From Crossiella sp. SN42 (GTDB lineage: Bacteria; Actinomycetota; Actinomycetes; Mycobacteriales; Pseudonocardiaceae): a stretch of 44,680 bases of DNA. The notes beneath the pieces are model-generated. The model searched no databases. It was given only the letters and a program-made list of their open reading frames with translations, and was not told the origin of the DNA. A program made the translations under genes and the position numbers. The stretch spans positions 1 through 44,680 of the forward strand of contig NZ_JAMHIV010000057.1 of assembly GCF_023897065.1 (NCBI RefSeq). The letters run 5' to 3'. Shown piece after piece: positions 1-8,569 of the stretch (positions within the stretch are counted from its first letter, which is position 1; the number at the start of each line of letters is the position of its first letter).

Positions 1-204
1 TGGCGGGGCCGGGGGAGCGGCGGTCGGGGCGGAGGCGGCTGGCGTGGTGGGGACGGGCGGAGCTGGCGCGGCGGGGGTAAAGGCGACTGGGGTGGCTGGC
101 GAGGGCGGGGGAGGCGCGGCTGGTGTGGCGGTGGGCGCTGCTGGGGTGGCGCTGGCGGGGGTGGGCGGATGGGTGGCCTTGGCGGGGTTGGCGGGGCGGG
201 TCAT
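1..204 (-). CDS. Partial CDS: Pro/Ala-rich N-terminus, probable ABC-2 permease
   Basis: On the minus strand an ATG at 204-202 shares the four bases ATGA with the stop codon of the upstream ABC ATPase. An open frame of 68 codons without a stop then runs to the window edge. The visible residues are almost all Pro, Ala and Thr, which fits a disordered cytoplasmic tail. ABC drug-exporter ATPases are usually followed directly by their ABC-2 membrane subunit, so the hidden part is inferred to be that permease. No membrane segment lies inside the window, so this identity rests on position only. Confidence 0.5.
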   Translation of the reverse strand, partial: MTRPANPAKATHPPTPASATPAAPTATPAAPPPPSPATPVAFTPAAPAPPVPTTPAASAPTAAPPAPP

Positions 205-1130
205 GCGGCGGCCTCGGGCTCGCGTTCGGTGAGGGGGTGGCCGGTGAGGGTGAGGAAGGCGTCGTCCAGGGTGGCGCGGTCCAGGCGGAGGTCGATCGGG
301 ATGACCTGTTGGGCGGCCAGGGCGGCGGTCAAGGTGTGCAACAGGTTGCCGTGGCCGGTGACGATGACCTCCGGGCCTTCCTGGCGTACCGCGTGCACCT
401 CCGGCAGGGTGGTCAGCGGGTGTGGGTCCAGTGGCGCGGAGGGGCGGAATCGCACGGTCTGCTCATTGTCCACTGTGGACATGAGTCCGGCTGGGGTGTC
501 GATCGCGGCGACCCGGCCTGCGGCCAGCACCGCGATCCGGTCGCAGAGCCGTTCCGCCTCGGCCATGAAGTGGGTGACCAGCAGCACCGTGACGCCCCGG
601 TCCCGGATGCCCTCGATCAGCGCCCAGGTGTCCTTGCGCGCCTGGGGGTCCAGGCCGGTGGTGAGCTCGTCCAGGATGGCGATCTCCGGGTTGCCGATCA
701 GGGCCAGTGCGATGGACAGGCGTTGCTGCTGGCCGCCGGAGAGCTTCTCGAAGCGGGTGTTCGCCTGTTTGGTCAGGCCGAGTTCGGCGAGTAACTGCTG
801 CCAGGGCAGGGGATTGGGGTAGAAGGTGGCGTAGAGCTGGAGCGCCTCGCGGACGGTGATCCGGTCAGGCAGGCGGCACTGCTGGAGCTGGGCGCCGAGC
901 TTGGCGCGCAGGGCGGGGCCGTCGCGCTGGGGATCCAGGCCCAGTACGGAGATCCGGCCGCGGTCGGGGCGGCGCAGGCCCTCCACGCACTCCACCGTGG
1001 TGGTCTTGCCCGCGCCGTTGCGGCCCACGACGCCGAAGATCTCGCCGCGCTCGACGGTGAAGGATACCTCGGCCACGGCCACGTGGTTCCGGTAGCGCTT
1101 GTGCAGGGAGTCGACCTCGATGACTGGCAT
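201..1130 (-). CDS. ABC transporter ATP-binding protein (DrrA/CcmA type)
   Basis: This is the cytoplasmic ATPase of an ABC-2 type exporter, 309 aa. It carries a Walker A motif GRNGAGKT, a Q-loop region, the signature LSGGQQQR, a Walker B region ILDELTTGLDP and an H-loop in VTHFMAEAE, followed by a C-terminal extension of about 90 residues typical of drug or antibiotic exporter ATPases. The start chosen is the ATG at 1130 (MPVIEV), because the longer frame upstream is poor in family-like residues. The next gene on this strand begins within its stop codon. The transported substrate cannot be told from sequence. A copy of the 13-bp palindrome discussed in the findings lies inside it at 468-480, encoding Ser-Thr-Val-Asp. 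Confidence 0.9.
   Translation of the reverse strand: MPVIEVDSLHKRYRNHVAVAEVSFTVERGEIFGVVGRNGAGKTTTVECVEGLRRPDRGRISVLGLDPQRDGPALRAKLGAQLQQCRLPDRITVREALQLYATFYPNPLPWQQLLAELGLTKQANTRFEKLSGGQQQRLSIALALIGNPEIAILDELTTGLDPQARKDTWALIEGIRDRGVTVLLVTHFMAEAERLCDRIAVLAAGRVAAIDTPAGLMSTVDNEQTVRFRPSAPLDPHPLTTLPEVHAVRQEGPEVIVTGHGNLLHTLTAALAAQQVIPIDLRLDRATLDDAFLTLTGHPLTEREPEAAA
468..480. repeat. Palindrome GTCCACTGTGGAC (intragenic copy 1)
   Basis: Exact copy of the recurring 13-bp palindrome GTCCAC-W-GTGGAC inside the ABC ATPase gene. On the coding strand it reads TCC ACA GTG GAC, with the rare Thr codon ACA. Confidence 0.6.
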
Positions 1131-1250
1131 GGGATGAGCTTGTCCTGTGCCAGTGCGGCACGACATCACTCGGATCGGTGGACCGGGAGGGCGGCTGGTT
1201 GACCGGGAATCAGCTGATCGGTTGATGCGCCAGGCCGTACAGTCGGTGGG

Positions 1251-2690
1251 GTGGGGGCGAGACTGGCGATCATCGGCGCGGGTCCGGCGGGACTGGCCAC
1301 GGCACGGGCGGCGCGCGCGGCCGGGCTGGAGCCGGTGCTGTTCGAGCGGAAGACCGAGCTGGGCGGGGTGTGGCGGCCGGGCGACGGCGCGGCCTGGGCC
1401 GGTATGACGACCAACCTGTCGCACCAGCTGTGCTCGTTCTCCGAGCAGGCCTGGCCGGAGCGGACCCGGGACTACCCGTTCCAGGGCGAGGTGCACGGGT
1501 ACCTGTCCGCCTACGCGAGTGGGCTGAGCCCGCGTTATGGCTGTGCGGTCAGCGAGGTCGCGCCCTCGGGTGACGGGTGGGCGGTGACCTGGACCGAGGC
1601 GGGGCGGGAGCATCGCGAGGTCTTCGCCGCGGCGGTGCTCGCCTCCGGGGTGTTCTCCCGGCCCTGGATGCCCGAGCTGCCGGGGAGTTTTGCCGGGGAG
1701 TCACTGCACAGCAGCCAGTACCGCGGCGCGGAACGGTTCGCCGGGAAGCGGGTCGCGGTGGTGGGGATGTCCTTCAGCGGCACCGAGATCGCGGCCGAGC
1801 TGGCCGGGGCGGGGGTGGCGACCACGGCGGTGACCGGCAGGCCGTTCTGGATCCTGCCGCGCTACGAGGGCGGTGTGCCACGCGACCTGCGGGGCATGAC
1901 CCGCCGGCGTCAGCAGGAGCGGACCCGGTTGCCGAGGGCGGCGGCCAACCGGGCGGCGAACACCCGTTACGACGCCCTCGGCGGCAACCCGGGCCGGTTC
2001 GACTCCCGGCTCGCCCTGGACCCGTCCTCGACCGAGCCGCCGCACCTGGTCACCTCCGACCGGCTGCCCGGCCTGCTCGCCGGCGGCGCGCTGCGGATCG
2101 CGGTCGGCCACGTGACCGCCTTGTCGCCCAAGGGGTTGGTGCTCGCCGATGGGTCCGCTGTGGACTGTGACGCGGTGGTCTGGTGTACCGGGTACCGGCC
2201 CGAGCTGCCGCTGCCCGCGCCGCTACTGGCGGAGATCTCCTTCGCCGACGACTGTTTGCAGCCGATCCTGTTGCACGGCTGCACCTTCCACCCCGCGCTG
2301 CCGGGACTGGCCTTCGTCGGCGTGTACCGTGGGCCGTTCTTCGCGGTGATCGAGCTCCAGGCCCGCTGGGCGGTCGAGGTGCTCGCCGGGGCGATGCCGC
2401 CGCCCGCGCCGGAGGTGATGCGGGCCGGAATCCAGTCAGAGCTGGACATCCGGCTGGCCCGGCCGCGGCCGCAGTTCCCGCACGGCGACTACGTGGGTTT
2501 CGCCGATCGGCTGGCCGCCGAGTTCGGCGTGCTGCCCTCGCTGGATCCGGCGGGGGAGTGGTACGAGCAGCTCTGGCACGGGCCGGTGGTCGCCGGGCAC
2601 TACCGGCTGCGCGGGCCTGGCGCGAACCCGGAGCTGGCCGCGCGGCAGTTACGATCGGCGTGGGAACGGGTCGGGAGGAGGCCGGGGTGA
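1251..2690 (+). CDS. Flavin-containing monooxygenase-like NAD(P)/FAD oxidoreductase
   Basis: A 479-aa class B flavoprotein monooxygenase-like enzyme. The N-terminal FAD-binding Rossmann motif is GAGPAG (residues 9-14). An FMO/BVMO-type fingerprint FAGESLHSSQY is followed by a second Rossmann motif, GMSFSG, for NADPH. Such enzymes oxygenate N or S atoms or carry out Baeyer-Villiger oxidation; the substrate here is unknown. Translation begins at a GTG with no Shine-Dalgarno sequence. The hexamer TACAGT ends 7 nt upstream, so the mRNA may be leaderless. The stop codon overlaps the GTG of the next gene by 4 nt, so the two are probably co-translated. Confidence 0.85.
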   Translation: MGARLAIIGAGPAGLATARAARAAGLEPVLFERKTELGGVWRPGDGAAWAGMTTNLSHQLCSFSEQAWPERTRDYPFQGEVHGYLSAYASGLSPRYGCAVSEVAPSGDGWAVTWTEAGREHREVFAAAVLASGVFSRPWMPELPGSFAGESLHSSQYRGAERFAGKRVAVVGMSFSGTEIAAELAGAGVATTAVTGRPFWILPRYEGGVPRDLRGMTRRRQQERTRLPRAAANRAANTRYDALGGNPGRFDSRLALDPSSTEPPHLVTSDRLPGLLAGGALRIAVGHVTALSPKGLVLADGSAVDCDAVVWCTGYRPELPLPAPLLAEISFADDCLQPILLHGCTFHPALPGLAFVGVYRGPFFAVIELQARWAVEVLAGAMPPPAPEVMRAGIQSELDIRLARPRPQFPHGDYVGFADRLAAEFGVLPSLDPAGEWYEQLWHGPVVAGHYRLRGPGANPELAARQLRSAWERVGRRPG

Positions 2691-3103
2691 ACGTCAGCGC
2701 GCAGCAGCTGTTCGCCACGCTGCCCGGCGAATGGCGGTTCAGCCGGGTGATCACCGGGCAGGGCACCGCGAGCGGCCTCGCCCGGTTCCGGCCCGCCGGG
2801 CCAGGGGAGCTGCACTACCGCGAGGACGGCACGCTCACCCTGGACACCGGCTACACCGGGCCCGCCTACCGCGAGTACCGCTACCGGCTCGACGGCGAGG
2901 CGCTCCAGGTGTGCTTCCCGGACGGCCGGATCATGCACACCCTGCGCCCGGACGCCGAGGCGGCCACCCACCTGTGCGGCGCGGACGTCTATACCGGCCA
3001 CTACCGGCTGGCCGACCCGGACACCTTCCACATCTCCTACGAGGTGGCCGGGCCGCACAAGGACTTCACCATCGCCACCGTGTTCCGGCGGGTCACCGGC
3101 TGA
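2687..3103 (+). CDS. DUF6314-like small protein
   Basis: A 138-aa soluble protein whose GTG start overlaps the monooxygenase stop (GTGA, 2687-2690). It has no signal peptide or membrane helix. It has alternating short strands and repeated aromatic/Gly turns (ELHYREDGTL, YTGPAYREYRYRL, YTGHYRLADP), suggesting a small beta-barrel. This pattern resembles the DUF6314 family, from memory and not confirmed by a search. The coupling suggests a role with the monooxygenase, perhaps binding its substrate or product. Its end overlaps the convergent AAA+ gene by 11 bp. Confidence 0.7.
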   Translation: MNVSAQQLFATLPGEWRFSRVITGQGTASGLARFRPAGPGELHYREDGTLTLDTGYTGPAYREYRYRLDGEALQVCFPDGRIMHTLRPDAEAATHLCGADVYTGHYRLADPDTFHISYEVAGPHKDFTIATVFRRVTG

Positions 3104-4343
3104 GCCTGCGCCGGACCTCCTTGGCCGCCAGGTACTCGGCCACGTCGGAGTAGCGCTCGGACTGGTTGGCGAACTCCACGTACGCCTTGGCCCGCACCAG
3201 CCAGTCCACAGTGGACGGACGAACCTGGGCGAGGGCCTGTTCCAGGTGCGCCATCCGCAGTGGCGGCTCCGCGCCGGTGCGCAGCGCCTCGTCGATCACC
3301 GCGTCGATCGCGCGCTCGGTGACCGCGCGCAGGTCCGCGCCGCTGAACAACGCGGTCGGCTCGGCCAGCCTGCCGGGGTCCACGCCCTCGGTGGGCGCGG
3401 CGGCCAGCAGCACGCGCAGGATCTCCGCGCGGGCCGGGGCATCCGGCGGCGGCACGAACACCACCCGGTCGAACCGGCCGGGCCGCAGCATCGCCTCGTC
3501 CACGTCCCACGGCGCGTTGGTGGCGGCCAGCACCAGCACCCCGTCGTTGTCCGAGCCGATCGCGTCCAGCTCCTGCAACAGCACGTCCACCAGGCGGCGG
3601 GCGTCGGAGCCGTGGTGCTTGTGCCGGGCGAAGGCCAGCGCGTCCAGCTCGTCCAGGAACAGCACGCAGGGCGCCTGGGCGCGGGCGTTCTCGAAGGCGG
3701 CGTGCAGGTTCTGCTCGGACACCCCGAGGTAGGGGTCCATCACGTCCTCGATCCGGACGTTGACGAACGGCAGCCCGCACTCCCCGGCGGTGGCGCGGGC
3801 CATCATGGTCTTGCCGCAGCCGGGCGGCCCGTACAGCAGCACGCCGCCACCGGTGCGGCGGCCGTACTTGGCGTAGAGCTCCGGCCGGGACAGCGGCAGG
3901 ATGATCATGCGGTGGATCAGCTGCTTGACCTCGGTCATGCCGCCGATCTGGTCGAAGGTCAGCGTTTCCGCCCGCGCGGGCGGACCCTCCGGCCGCTCGC
4001 CGGAGCGACCCTCGGCGGTGACCCTGATCGCGCCGCGCGCGGTGAGCAGCTCGTCGACCAGCCGCTGGAGCTTGCCGACACCCTCCACGATCCCGGCCTG
4101 TCTGGCGTGTTCCAGGCAGGCGCGCAGCAGCGGCAGCCGCTGCTCGGCCGCGGCCAACTCGCCGATGTGCACCAGCGACTCGGTGAGGTCGGCGTCGTGG
4201 TGCAGCAGCCAGTCGTACTCATCCAGCGCCGCCGCGGTCTGACCGGCGCCGGCCAGCTCCTCGGCCAGCATCAGTCGCAGCATGGGGTCATCCGGGCTGG
4301 CCGCGACCGCGCGGCGCAGCGACTCGATCCGGTGCTCGCTCAT
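3093..4343 (-). CDS. AAA+ ATPase with N-terminal TPR-like region
   Basis: A 416-aa cytoplasmic AAA+ protein of the Cdc48/FtsH-like classic clade. Residues 1-100 look like helical TPR-type repeats. The AAA module begins near residue 127 (LTFDQIGGM). It shows Walker A GPPGCGKT (172-179), Walker B VLFLDELDAL, sensor 1 LAATNAPWDVD and the arginine-finger region MLRPGRFDR, so it should be an active ATPase. Its ATG overlaps the stop of the TPR gene by ATGA. It is the last gene of a three-gene, fully overlapping operon (5640 to 3093). The target protein is unknown. It contains palindrome copy 3204-3216. Confidence 0.88.
   Translation of the reverse strand: MSEHRIESLRRAVAASPDDPMLRLMLAEELAGAGQTAAALDEYDWLLHHDADLTESLVHIGELAAAEQRLPLLRACLEHARQAGIVEGVGKLQRLVDELLTARGAIRVTAEGRSGERPEGPPARAETLTFDQIGGMTEVKQLIHRMIILPLSRPELYAKYGRRTGGGVLLYGPPGCGKTMMARATAGECGLPFVNVRIEDVMDPYLGVSEQNLHAAFENARAQAPCVLFLDELDALAFARHKHHGSDARRLVDVLLQELDAIGSDNDGVLVLAATNAPWDVDEAMLRPGRFDRVVFVPPPDAPARAEILRVLLAAAPTEGVDPGRLAEPTALFSGADLRAVTERAIDAVIDEALRTGAEPPLRMAHLEQALAQVRPSTVDWLVRAKAYVEFANQSERYSDVAEYLAAKEVRRRLSR
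3204..3216. repeat. Palindrome GTCCACAGTGGAC (intragenic copy 2)
   Basis: Exact copy of the 13-bp palindrome inside the AAA+ gene. On the coding strand it gives Ser-Thr-Val-Asp with the rare Thr codon ACT. Confidence 0.6.
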
Positions 4344-5200
4344 CGGTTTCGCTCCAGCCAGCGGCGCACCAGCGGCGGCGCCACCCACGAGTAGACGCAG
4401 TACAGGACCCAGATCACGGTCAGCCCCAGGGCCAGCGGCAGCAACCCGGCCGCGCGCAGGCCCAGCAGCACCAGCATGAAGCCCAGCCACAGCTTCATCG
4501 GCCCGATCCGGTACATCAGCCGCAGCGGCCGCAGCGCCGGGTGCGCGGCCACCCTGGCCTCGCGGGCGGCCGCGACGTAGGCGGCGTTGCCGGGTTCGGC
4601 GGCCGCGGCCGCCCGGAACGACCGGTACGCCTGGTCGACGTCCCCGGTCTGGGCCGCGGCGTTGCCGTGCATGGCCCGCGCCGCGGTGGAGTCCGGGTCC
4701 TGCGCCAGGGTGTCCGCGCTGTGCCGCACCGCCTCGGCGTCCTGGCCGCGGGCCAGCGCGATCATCGACCGGACCTGGCCGACCGACTCCAGGTGCGGAT
4801 CGTGGTGTGCGGCCCGGGCGACCAGCCGCTCCGCCTTGTCCACCTGCCCGGCGGACAGGCACAGCCGCGCGTAGTCGCAGAGCAGCTGCGGCTGTTCCGG
4901 GTCCTGGTGCAGCGCGGCCAGCAGCGCCTCCTCGGCCGCCGGCCACTGGCCCAGCTCGTGCCGGGTGTTGCCGAGCACCTGCAGCAGCGGCAGGTCCGGC
5001 CCGAACCGGCTGATGCCGTCCGCGGCGACCTGGGCCGCCTCCTCGTTGCGGTCCAGCATCCACAGCGCGCTGGCCCGGAACACCGTGGCCGGGTAGCCGA
5101 CCGCGTCCTCCCCGGGCAGCTGGGCCAGCGCGTCGAGCGCGCGCTCGGGCTGGCGCACCGACATCCAGTGCCGCACCAGCGCGAAGGTCTCCTCGCTCAT
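4340..5200 (-). CDS. Tetratricopeptide repeat protein with C-terminal membrane segments
   Basis: A 286-aa protein. Residues 1-220 form a series of helical TPR-like units (for example PDLPLLQVLGNTRHELGQWP and PEQPQLLCDYARLCLSAGQ). The C-terminal 65 residues contain two hydrophobic stretches (WLGFMLVLLGLRAAGLLPLA and VIWVLYCVYSWVA) that should anchor it to the membrane with the repeats in the cytoplasm. Both ends overlap their neighbours by ATGA (5197-5200 and 4340-4343). It probably acts as a scaffold that brings the downstream AAA+ ATPase to the membrane (inference). Confidence 0.8.
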   Translation of the reverse strand: MSEETFALVRHWMSVRQPERALDALAQLPGEDAVGYPATVFRASALWMLDRNEEAAQVAADGISRFGPDLPLLQVLGNTRHELGQWPAAEEALLAALHQDPEQPQLLCDYARLCLSAGQVDKAERLVARAAHHDPHLESVGQVRSMIALARGQDAEAVRHSADTLAQDPDSTAARAMHGNAAAQTGDVDQAYRSFRAAAAAEPGNAAYVAAAREARVAAHPALRPLRLMYRIGPMKLWLGFMLVLLGLRAAGLLPLALGLTVIWVLYCVYSWVAPPLVRRWLERNR

Positions 5201-5640
5201 GCCGTCCACACCACCACGGCCACCAGCAGCGCCTCCGGGATGCCGCAGCCGAACAGCGCGCCGAAACCGGGTCCCCACAGCGAGGCGTGCTCGCCGCCGC
5301 GCAGCTGGAACACCCGTTCCGCGGTGTGCTGCAAGCGGGCCTGGGCGAAGTAGCCGAGCAGCGCCACCGCGCGGATGATCAGCCGCAGCGCGTTGATCGC
5401 CACCAGGTCCGCGATCAGGTGCGCGAGCACGAGCTCCGCGGCCAGCGCCACCCCGCCGATCAGCAGCACCAGCCGCCGCTCGCGGGCGGCCATGCCCAGC
5501 TTGCCGGAGTTGAGAAAGGCGATGGTGGTGACCGCCAGCACGCCGCCGAAGAACGCGACATAGGCCTGGCTGCTCACCCGCCACGGCCGTGCGGTCCCGG
5601 CTGACGTGCGAATCGTCGGCCGGAGAAGATCGTCGGACAC
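5197..5640 (-). CDS. Small integral membrane protein
   Basis: A 147-aa protein with about four hydrophobic helices (YVAFFGGVLAVTTIAFLN, LVLLIGGVALAAELVLAHLI, INALRLIIRAVALLGYF and a C-terminal GIPEALLVAVVVW). It opens a translationally coupled operon with the TPR and AAA+ genes. The GTG at 5640 gives the longest product; an internal start is possible. I do not recognise a family. Confidence 0.7.
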   Translation of the reverse strand: MSDDLLRPTIRTSAGTARPWRVSSQAYVAFFGGVLAVTTIAFLNSGKLGMAARERRLVLLIGGVALAAELVLAHLIADLVAINALRLIIRAVALLGYFAQARLQHTAERVFQLRGGEHASLWGPGFGALFGCGIPEALLVAVVVWTA

Positions 5641-5693
5641 CCTGCCCCCTCCAGTTCCGCCGAAAGCGTAGTCGACGGCTCTACCCTGTTCCG

Positions 5694-6158
5694 GTGACGC
5701 GGCGAAGTGCGGGCATCCTGGTCCACCGCAGGGGCGAGAACGGGGTGGAAGTCCTGCTCGGACACATGGGCGGCCCGTTCTGGGCGAGCAAGGACGAGGC
5801 GGCCTGGTCCATCCCCAAGGGCGAGCACACCGAGGACGAGGCGCCGGAGGCCGCGGCCCGGCGGGAGTTCCTGGAGGAGCTCGGGCTGCCCGCGCCGGAG
5901 GGGGAGCTGCTGCCGCTGGGACAGGCGCGGCAGTCGGCGAAGGTGGTCGCGGTGTGGGCGGTGGAGGGGTCGGTGGACCTGGAGCGGGTGGTGCCGGGGA
6001 CCTTCCGGATGGAGTGGCCGCCGCGGTCGGGGAAGTTCGCGGAGTTCCCGGAGCTGGACCGGGTGGCGTGGTTCGACCTGGAGACCGCGGCGGTGAAGCT
6101 GGTCAAGGGACAGCGGGTGTTCCTGGCGCGGTTGGCCGAGCTGCTGGCTCAGAGCTGA
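5694..6158 (+). CDS. NUDIX hydrolase
   Basis: A 154-aa Nudix hydrolase that cleaves a nucleoside diphosphate linked to another moiety. The Nudix box GX5EX7REUXEEXGU is complete, running from GEHTED through REFLEELGL, so it should be catalytically competent. The N-terminal segment AGILVHRRG and the insertion PFWASKDEAAWSIPKGE match the diadenosine-polyphosphate/MutT-like branch with a YffH/Ndx-style fold. Substrate specificity is not certain. The GTG at 5694 is preferred over an in-frame ATG far upstream, because TACCCT lies 6 nt before it and suggests a leaderless start. Confidence 0.9.
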   Translation: MTRRSAGILVHRRGENGVEVLLGHMGGPFWASKDEAAWSIPKGEHTEDEAPEAAARREFLEELGLPAPEGELLPLGQARQSAKVVAVWAVEGSVDLERVVPGTFRMEWPPRSGKFAEFPELDRVAWFDLETAAVKLVKGQRVFLARLAELLAQS

Positions 6159-6182
6159 TCAGCGGGTGCCCGCAGGCCCTGC

Positions 6183-6581
6183 TCAGTGCGTGCGCCAGAA
6201 GACGACCATGATCACGATCTGGAGGGTGAGGACGCCCACGATGATCGACCACTGCCTGCCGAAGCTCCAGCGCCGCGCGACCGCCAGCAGCACCAGCACC
6301 ACACCGGCGACAGCGGCGACGACGCAGCCCACTGTCCACCACACGTCCCCAGAGCTGCCGCCGATGAAACCGACGATGACCGAGAACAGCACCGCTCCGA
6401 CGATCATCCAGTCGCGGAGGAAGCCCTCGGCCAGCGCCACCACCGCTCTGGGCAGAAAACCGGCCCACGCGCGGCGGCGCTGGGTCGATCCCTCAGCCTT
6501 GTCCACCGCATCGGCGTGCTCGTAGGCCGAACGAAACAGCGGACCGTCCTCATCGGTCGGACCGGGCCGGTCGGCAACCAT
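6183..6581 (-). CDS. Small three-helix membrane protein
   Basis: A 132-aa protein with an acidic, hydrophilic N-terminus of about 45 residues and three hydrophobic segments (MIVGAVLFSVIVGFIGG, VGCVVAAVAGVVLVLLAVA, SIIVGVLTLQIVIMVVFW). The family is not recognised. The ATG at 6581 is chosen because TAGGGT lies exactly 7 nt upstream, matching other likely leaderless genes here. A GTG at 6590 would add three residues. It converges on the Nudix gene with 24 bp between the stop codons. Confidence 0.65.
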   Translation of the reverse strand: MVADRPGPTDEDGPLFRSAYEHADAVDKAEGSTQRRRAWAGFLPRAVVALAEGFLRDWMIVGAVLFSVIVGFIGGSSGDVWWTVGCVVAAVAGVVLVLLAVARRWSFGRQWSIIVGVLTLQIVIMVVFWRTH

Positions 6582-6720
6582 GGCGTTCACCCTAGACCCA
6601 GCGTCGCCGCTGGGCTGAACGGCAGCTTGCTGTCACGAGTTGGCCAAAACCGGGAGGGCTCCCCAGGCTGGTGCCGACAATCAGTGACGGCAACAGCCCG
6701 ATCCGCGACGGAGGAGCCCG

Positions 6721-8157
6721 ATGGACTACCCGACACTCCCGGTGCCGGAGCCAGCCCCCGCGCCGGAACCGGGCTGGACGCCGCCCCCGCCCCGCCCGCA
6801 GGACCCGTTGGCGGTGGCGCTGGGCAACGCCTCCCTGCTGAGCGTCGGCTACTTCCTGATGCGCAAGGTCAGGCTCGGCGTGATCACACTGCTGATCACC
6901 CTGGCCCTGGTCGCGGCGCAGACCGGGACGGTCCGGGAGACCTGGCTGGAGTTCACGCTGCTCGGCTGGTGGCTGCTGATGGTCTGGCACGGCTGGTTCC
7001 TGGCCCGCCGCGCCGAGCAGGCGGTCCGCAAGGGGCAGCGGCTGTGGGCGCTGGCGGCCGCGCTGGTGGTGCTGCTGGTGGTTGGGTTCCTGCGGTTCGA
7101 CGCGGCTGGGATCGAGCGGGAGGTCACCGCGGCCAAGGAACGCGGGGACTGTGGGCAGGCGCTGTCCGCGCTGGACCAGGTCGGGTTCGGGCACCGGGTG
7201 GCCGACGCGCCGCTGACCGTGCGCGGGGAGCAGACCGCGGACGCCTGTCAGCGGTTGCGGCGCTCCGCTGACAAGCTCACCGCGGCGCTGACCGGGAACA
7301 CCGAGGCGCTCAAGGCCGGATTTGACGAGCTGGCCAACGTGCTGGCCAACCTGCCCGGCCACGAGAAGATGACCGACACCGTGCTCAACGCCTTCCTCGG
7401 CGGCCTGCCCGCCAAGAGCCCCTGCCACACCGTGGTGGTCACCACCTGGCTGCGGCAGCGGCAGGCCACCAAGAACACCCTGGACCGCGCCGCCGAGGTG
7501 GTGGACAAGCACGCGCCGCTCGCGCTGGCCGAGTGCGGGGACCTGATCATGGACGGCAAGCAGTGGGAGCAGGCCAAGGCGCAGTACCAGCAGCTGATCG
7601 ACCAGTACCCCGGCCACGAGCTCATCGGCCGGGCCGAGGAGGGCGTGCGCAAGGCGACCCTGGCCATCGAGCTGGACAACGTGCGCGGCCTGCTCCGCGG
7701 CTCCAAGTCCGCCTACTGCGCCAGCCCCGCGAAGTACAGCGCGGCCCCGCCCTACGGCAAGGGCACCAACCGGGCGATCATGGCCGGTGAGGGCGAGTAC
7801 ACCGGCAGGCTGCCCGGGGAGTGGAAGACCGAGGACCCCACCCAGGCGGTGCTGGTGGTCTGCGCGGGCCGGAAGGAGTACGGCGCGATGGTGCGCAGCT
7901 GCCTGTACCAGAACAAGATGCTGCCCCGGGTCCCGCACAGCGTGGCCTTCCACAAGATCGCCATCCCGGTGCGGGCCTACGAGCTGCGCACCGGCAAGCG
8001 GGTGGTGGACGCCAAGGTCGAGGTCGGCGGCTCGGTCTGCCCCAGGGTGCTGCACTACCGGACCATCTTCAACGACGGCCCGCCGCCCTCCCAGGTCTAC
8101 GTCACCGAGTCCGACAAAGAGGTGCACGCCGCCTTCGGCTGGTTCATCAACCAGTGA
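6721..8157 (+). CDS. Membrane protein with TPR-like extracellular domain
   Basis: A 478-aa protein with a clear Shine-Dalgarno sequence (GGAGGAG) before the ATG. A Pro-rich N-terminus is followed by three hydrophobic segments within residues 45-125 (VITLLITLALVAA, LLGWWLLMVWHGWFLA, ALAAALVVLLVVGFL). A large C-terminal domain contains TPR-like helices (WEQAKAQYQQLIDQYPGH) and a cysteine-containing end domain. It resembles uncharacterised actinobacterial membrane proteins; the function is unknown. Its 3' end overlaps the convergent gene by 11 bp. Confidence 0.75.
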   Translation: MDYPTLPVPEPAPAPEPGWTPPPPRPQDPLAVALGNASLLSVGYFLMRKVRLGVITLLITLALVAAQTGTVRETWLEFTLLGWWLLMVWHGWFLARRAEQAVRKGQRLWALAAALVVLLVVGFLRFDAAGIEREVTAAKERGDCGQALSALDQVGFGHRVADAPLTVRGEQTADACQRLRRSADKLTAALTGNTEALKAGFDELANVLANLPGHEKMTDTVLNAFLGGLPAKSPCHTVVVTTWLRQRQATKNTLDRAAEVVDKHAPLALAECGDLIMDGKQWEQAKAQYQQLIDQYPGHELIGRAEEGVRKATLAIELDNVRGLLRGSKSAYCASPAKYSAAPPYGKGTNRAIMAGEGEYTGRLPGEWKTEDPTQAVLVVCAGRKEYGAMVRSCLYQNKMLPRVPHSVAFHKIAIPVRAYELRTGKRVVDAKVEVGGSVCPRVLHYRTIFNDGPPPSQVYVTESDKEVHAAFGWFINQ

Positions 8158-8569
8158 CCCGCCGGGCCAGCAGCCAGTCCACCAGCACCGTCAGCCCAAG
8201 TCCGAGCCCGCCGACCAGGCCGAGCGGGATGGTCTCCAGGCCGTTGACCAGCCCCAGCAGGTCGATCGGCAGCCACAGCAGCACCGACAGCGCCGCCGCG
8301 GCCGGGGCGATCAGCAGTGCCCAGCCGCGGCGGCCCGCCGGGGTCGCGGTGCGCGGGGTGACCGTGGGCGTGGCGGCGGCCAGCGCCCAGCACAGCAGCC
8401 ACAGCACGGCCAGGGCCAGCGCGCCGAGCACGGCCACCCACAGCCAGACGGTGTCCGCGAACAGCCCCACCAGCACCGTGGTGACCAGGGGCGCGGCCGC
8501 GAAGCCGCCGAGTAGCACGGCCAGGGCGAGGCGGGCGTAGAGCGGGATGTGCCGCGCCGGGTCAGCCAT
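8147..8569 (-). CDS. Hydrophobic membrane protein
   Basis: A 140-aa protein with four likely helices (LALAVLLGGFAAAPLVTTVLV, LWVAVLGALALAVLWLLCWAL, WALLIAPAAAALSVLLWLP and LGLVGGLGLGLTVLVDWLLA). The ATG at 8569 overlaps the 3' end of the response regulator by 8 bp, so the two should be co-transcribed. No family was recognised. It could be a signalling partner or a regulated output of the regulator (inference). Confidence 0.65.
   Translation of the reverse strand: MADPARHIPLYARLALAVLLGGFAAAPLVTTVLVGLFADTVWLWVAVLGALALAVLWLLCWALAAATPTVTPRTATPAGRRGWALLIAPAAAALSVLLWLPIDLLGLVNGLETIPLGLVGGLGLGLTVLVDWLLARRVTG

Noticed and set aside
8147-8157. 11-bp convergent overlaps at 3093-3103 and 8147-8157
   Set aside because: The sequences differ and short convergent overlaps are common in dense genomes.
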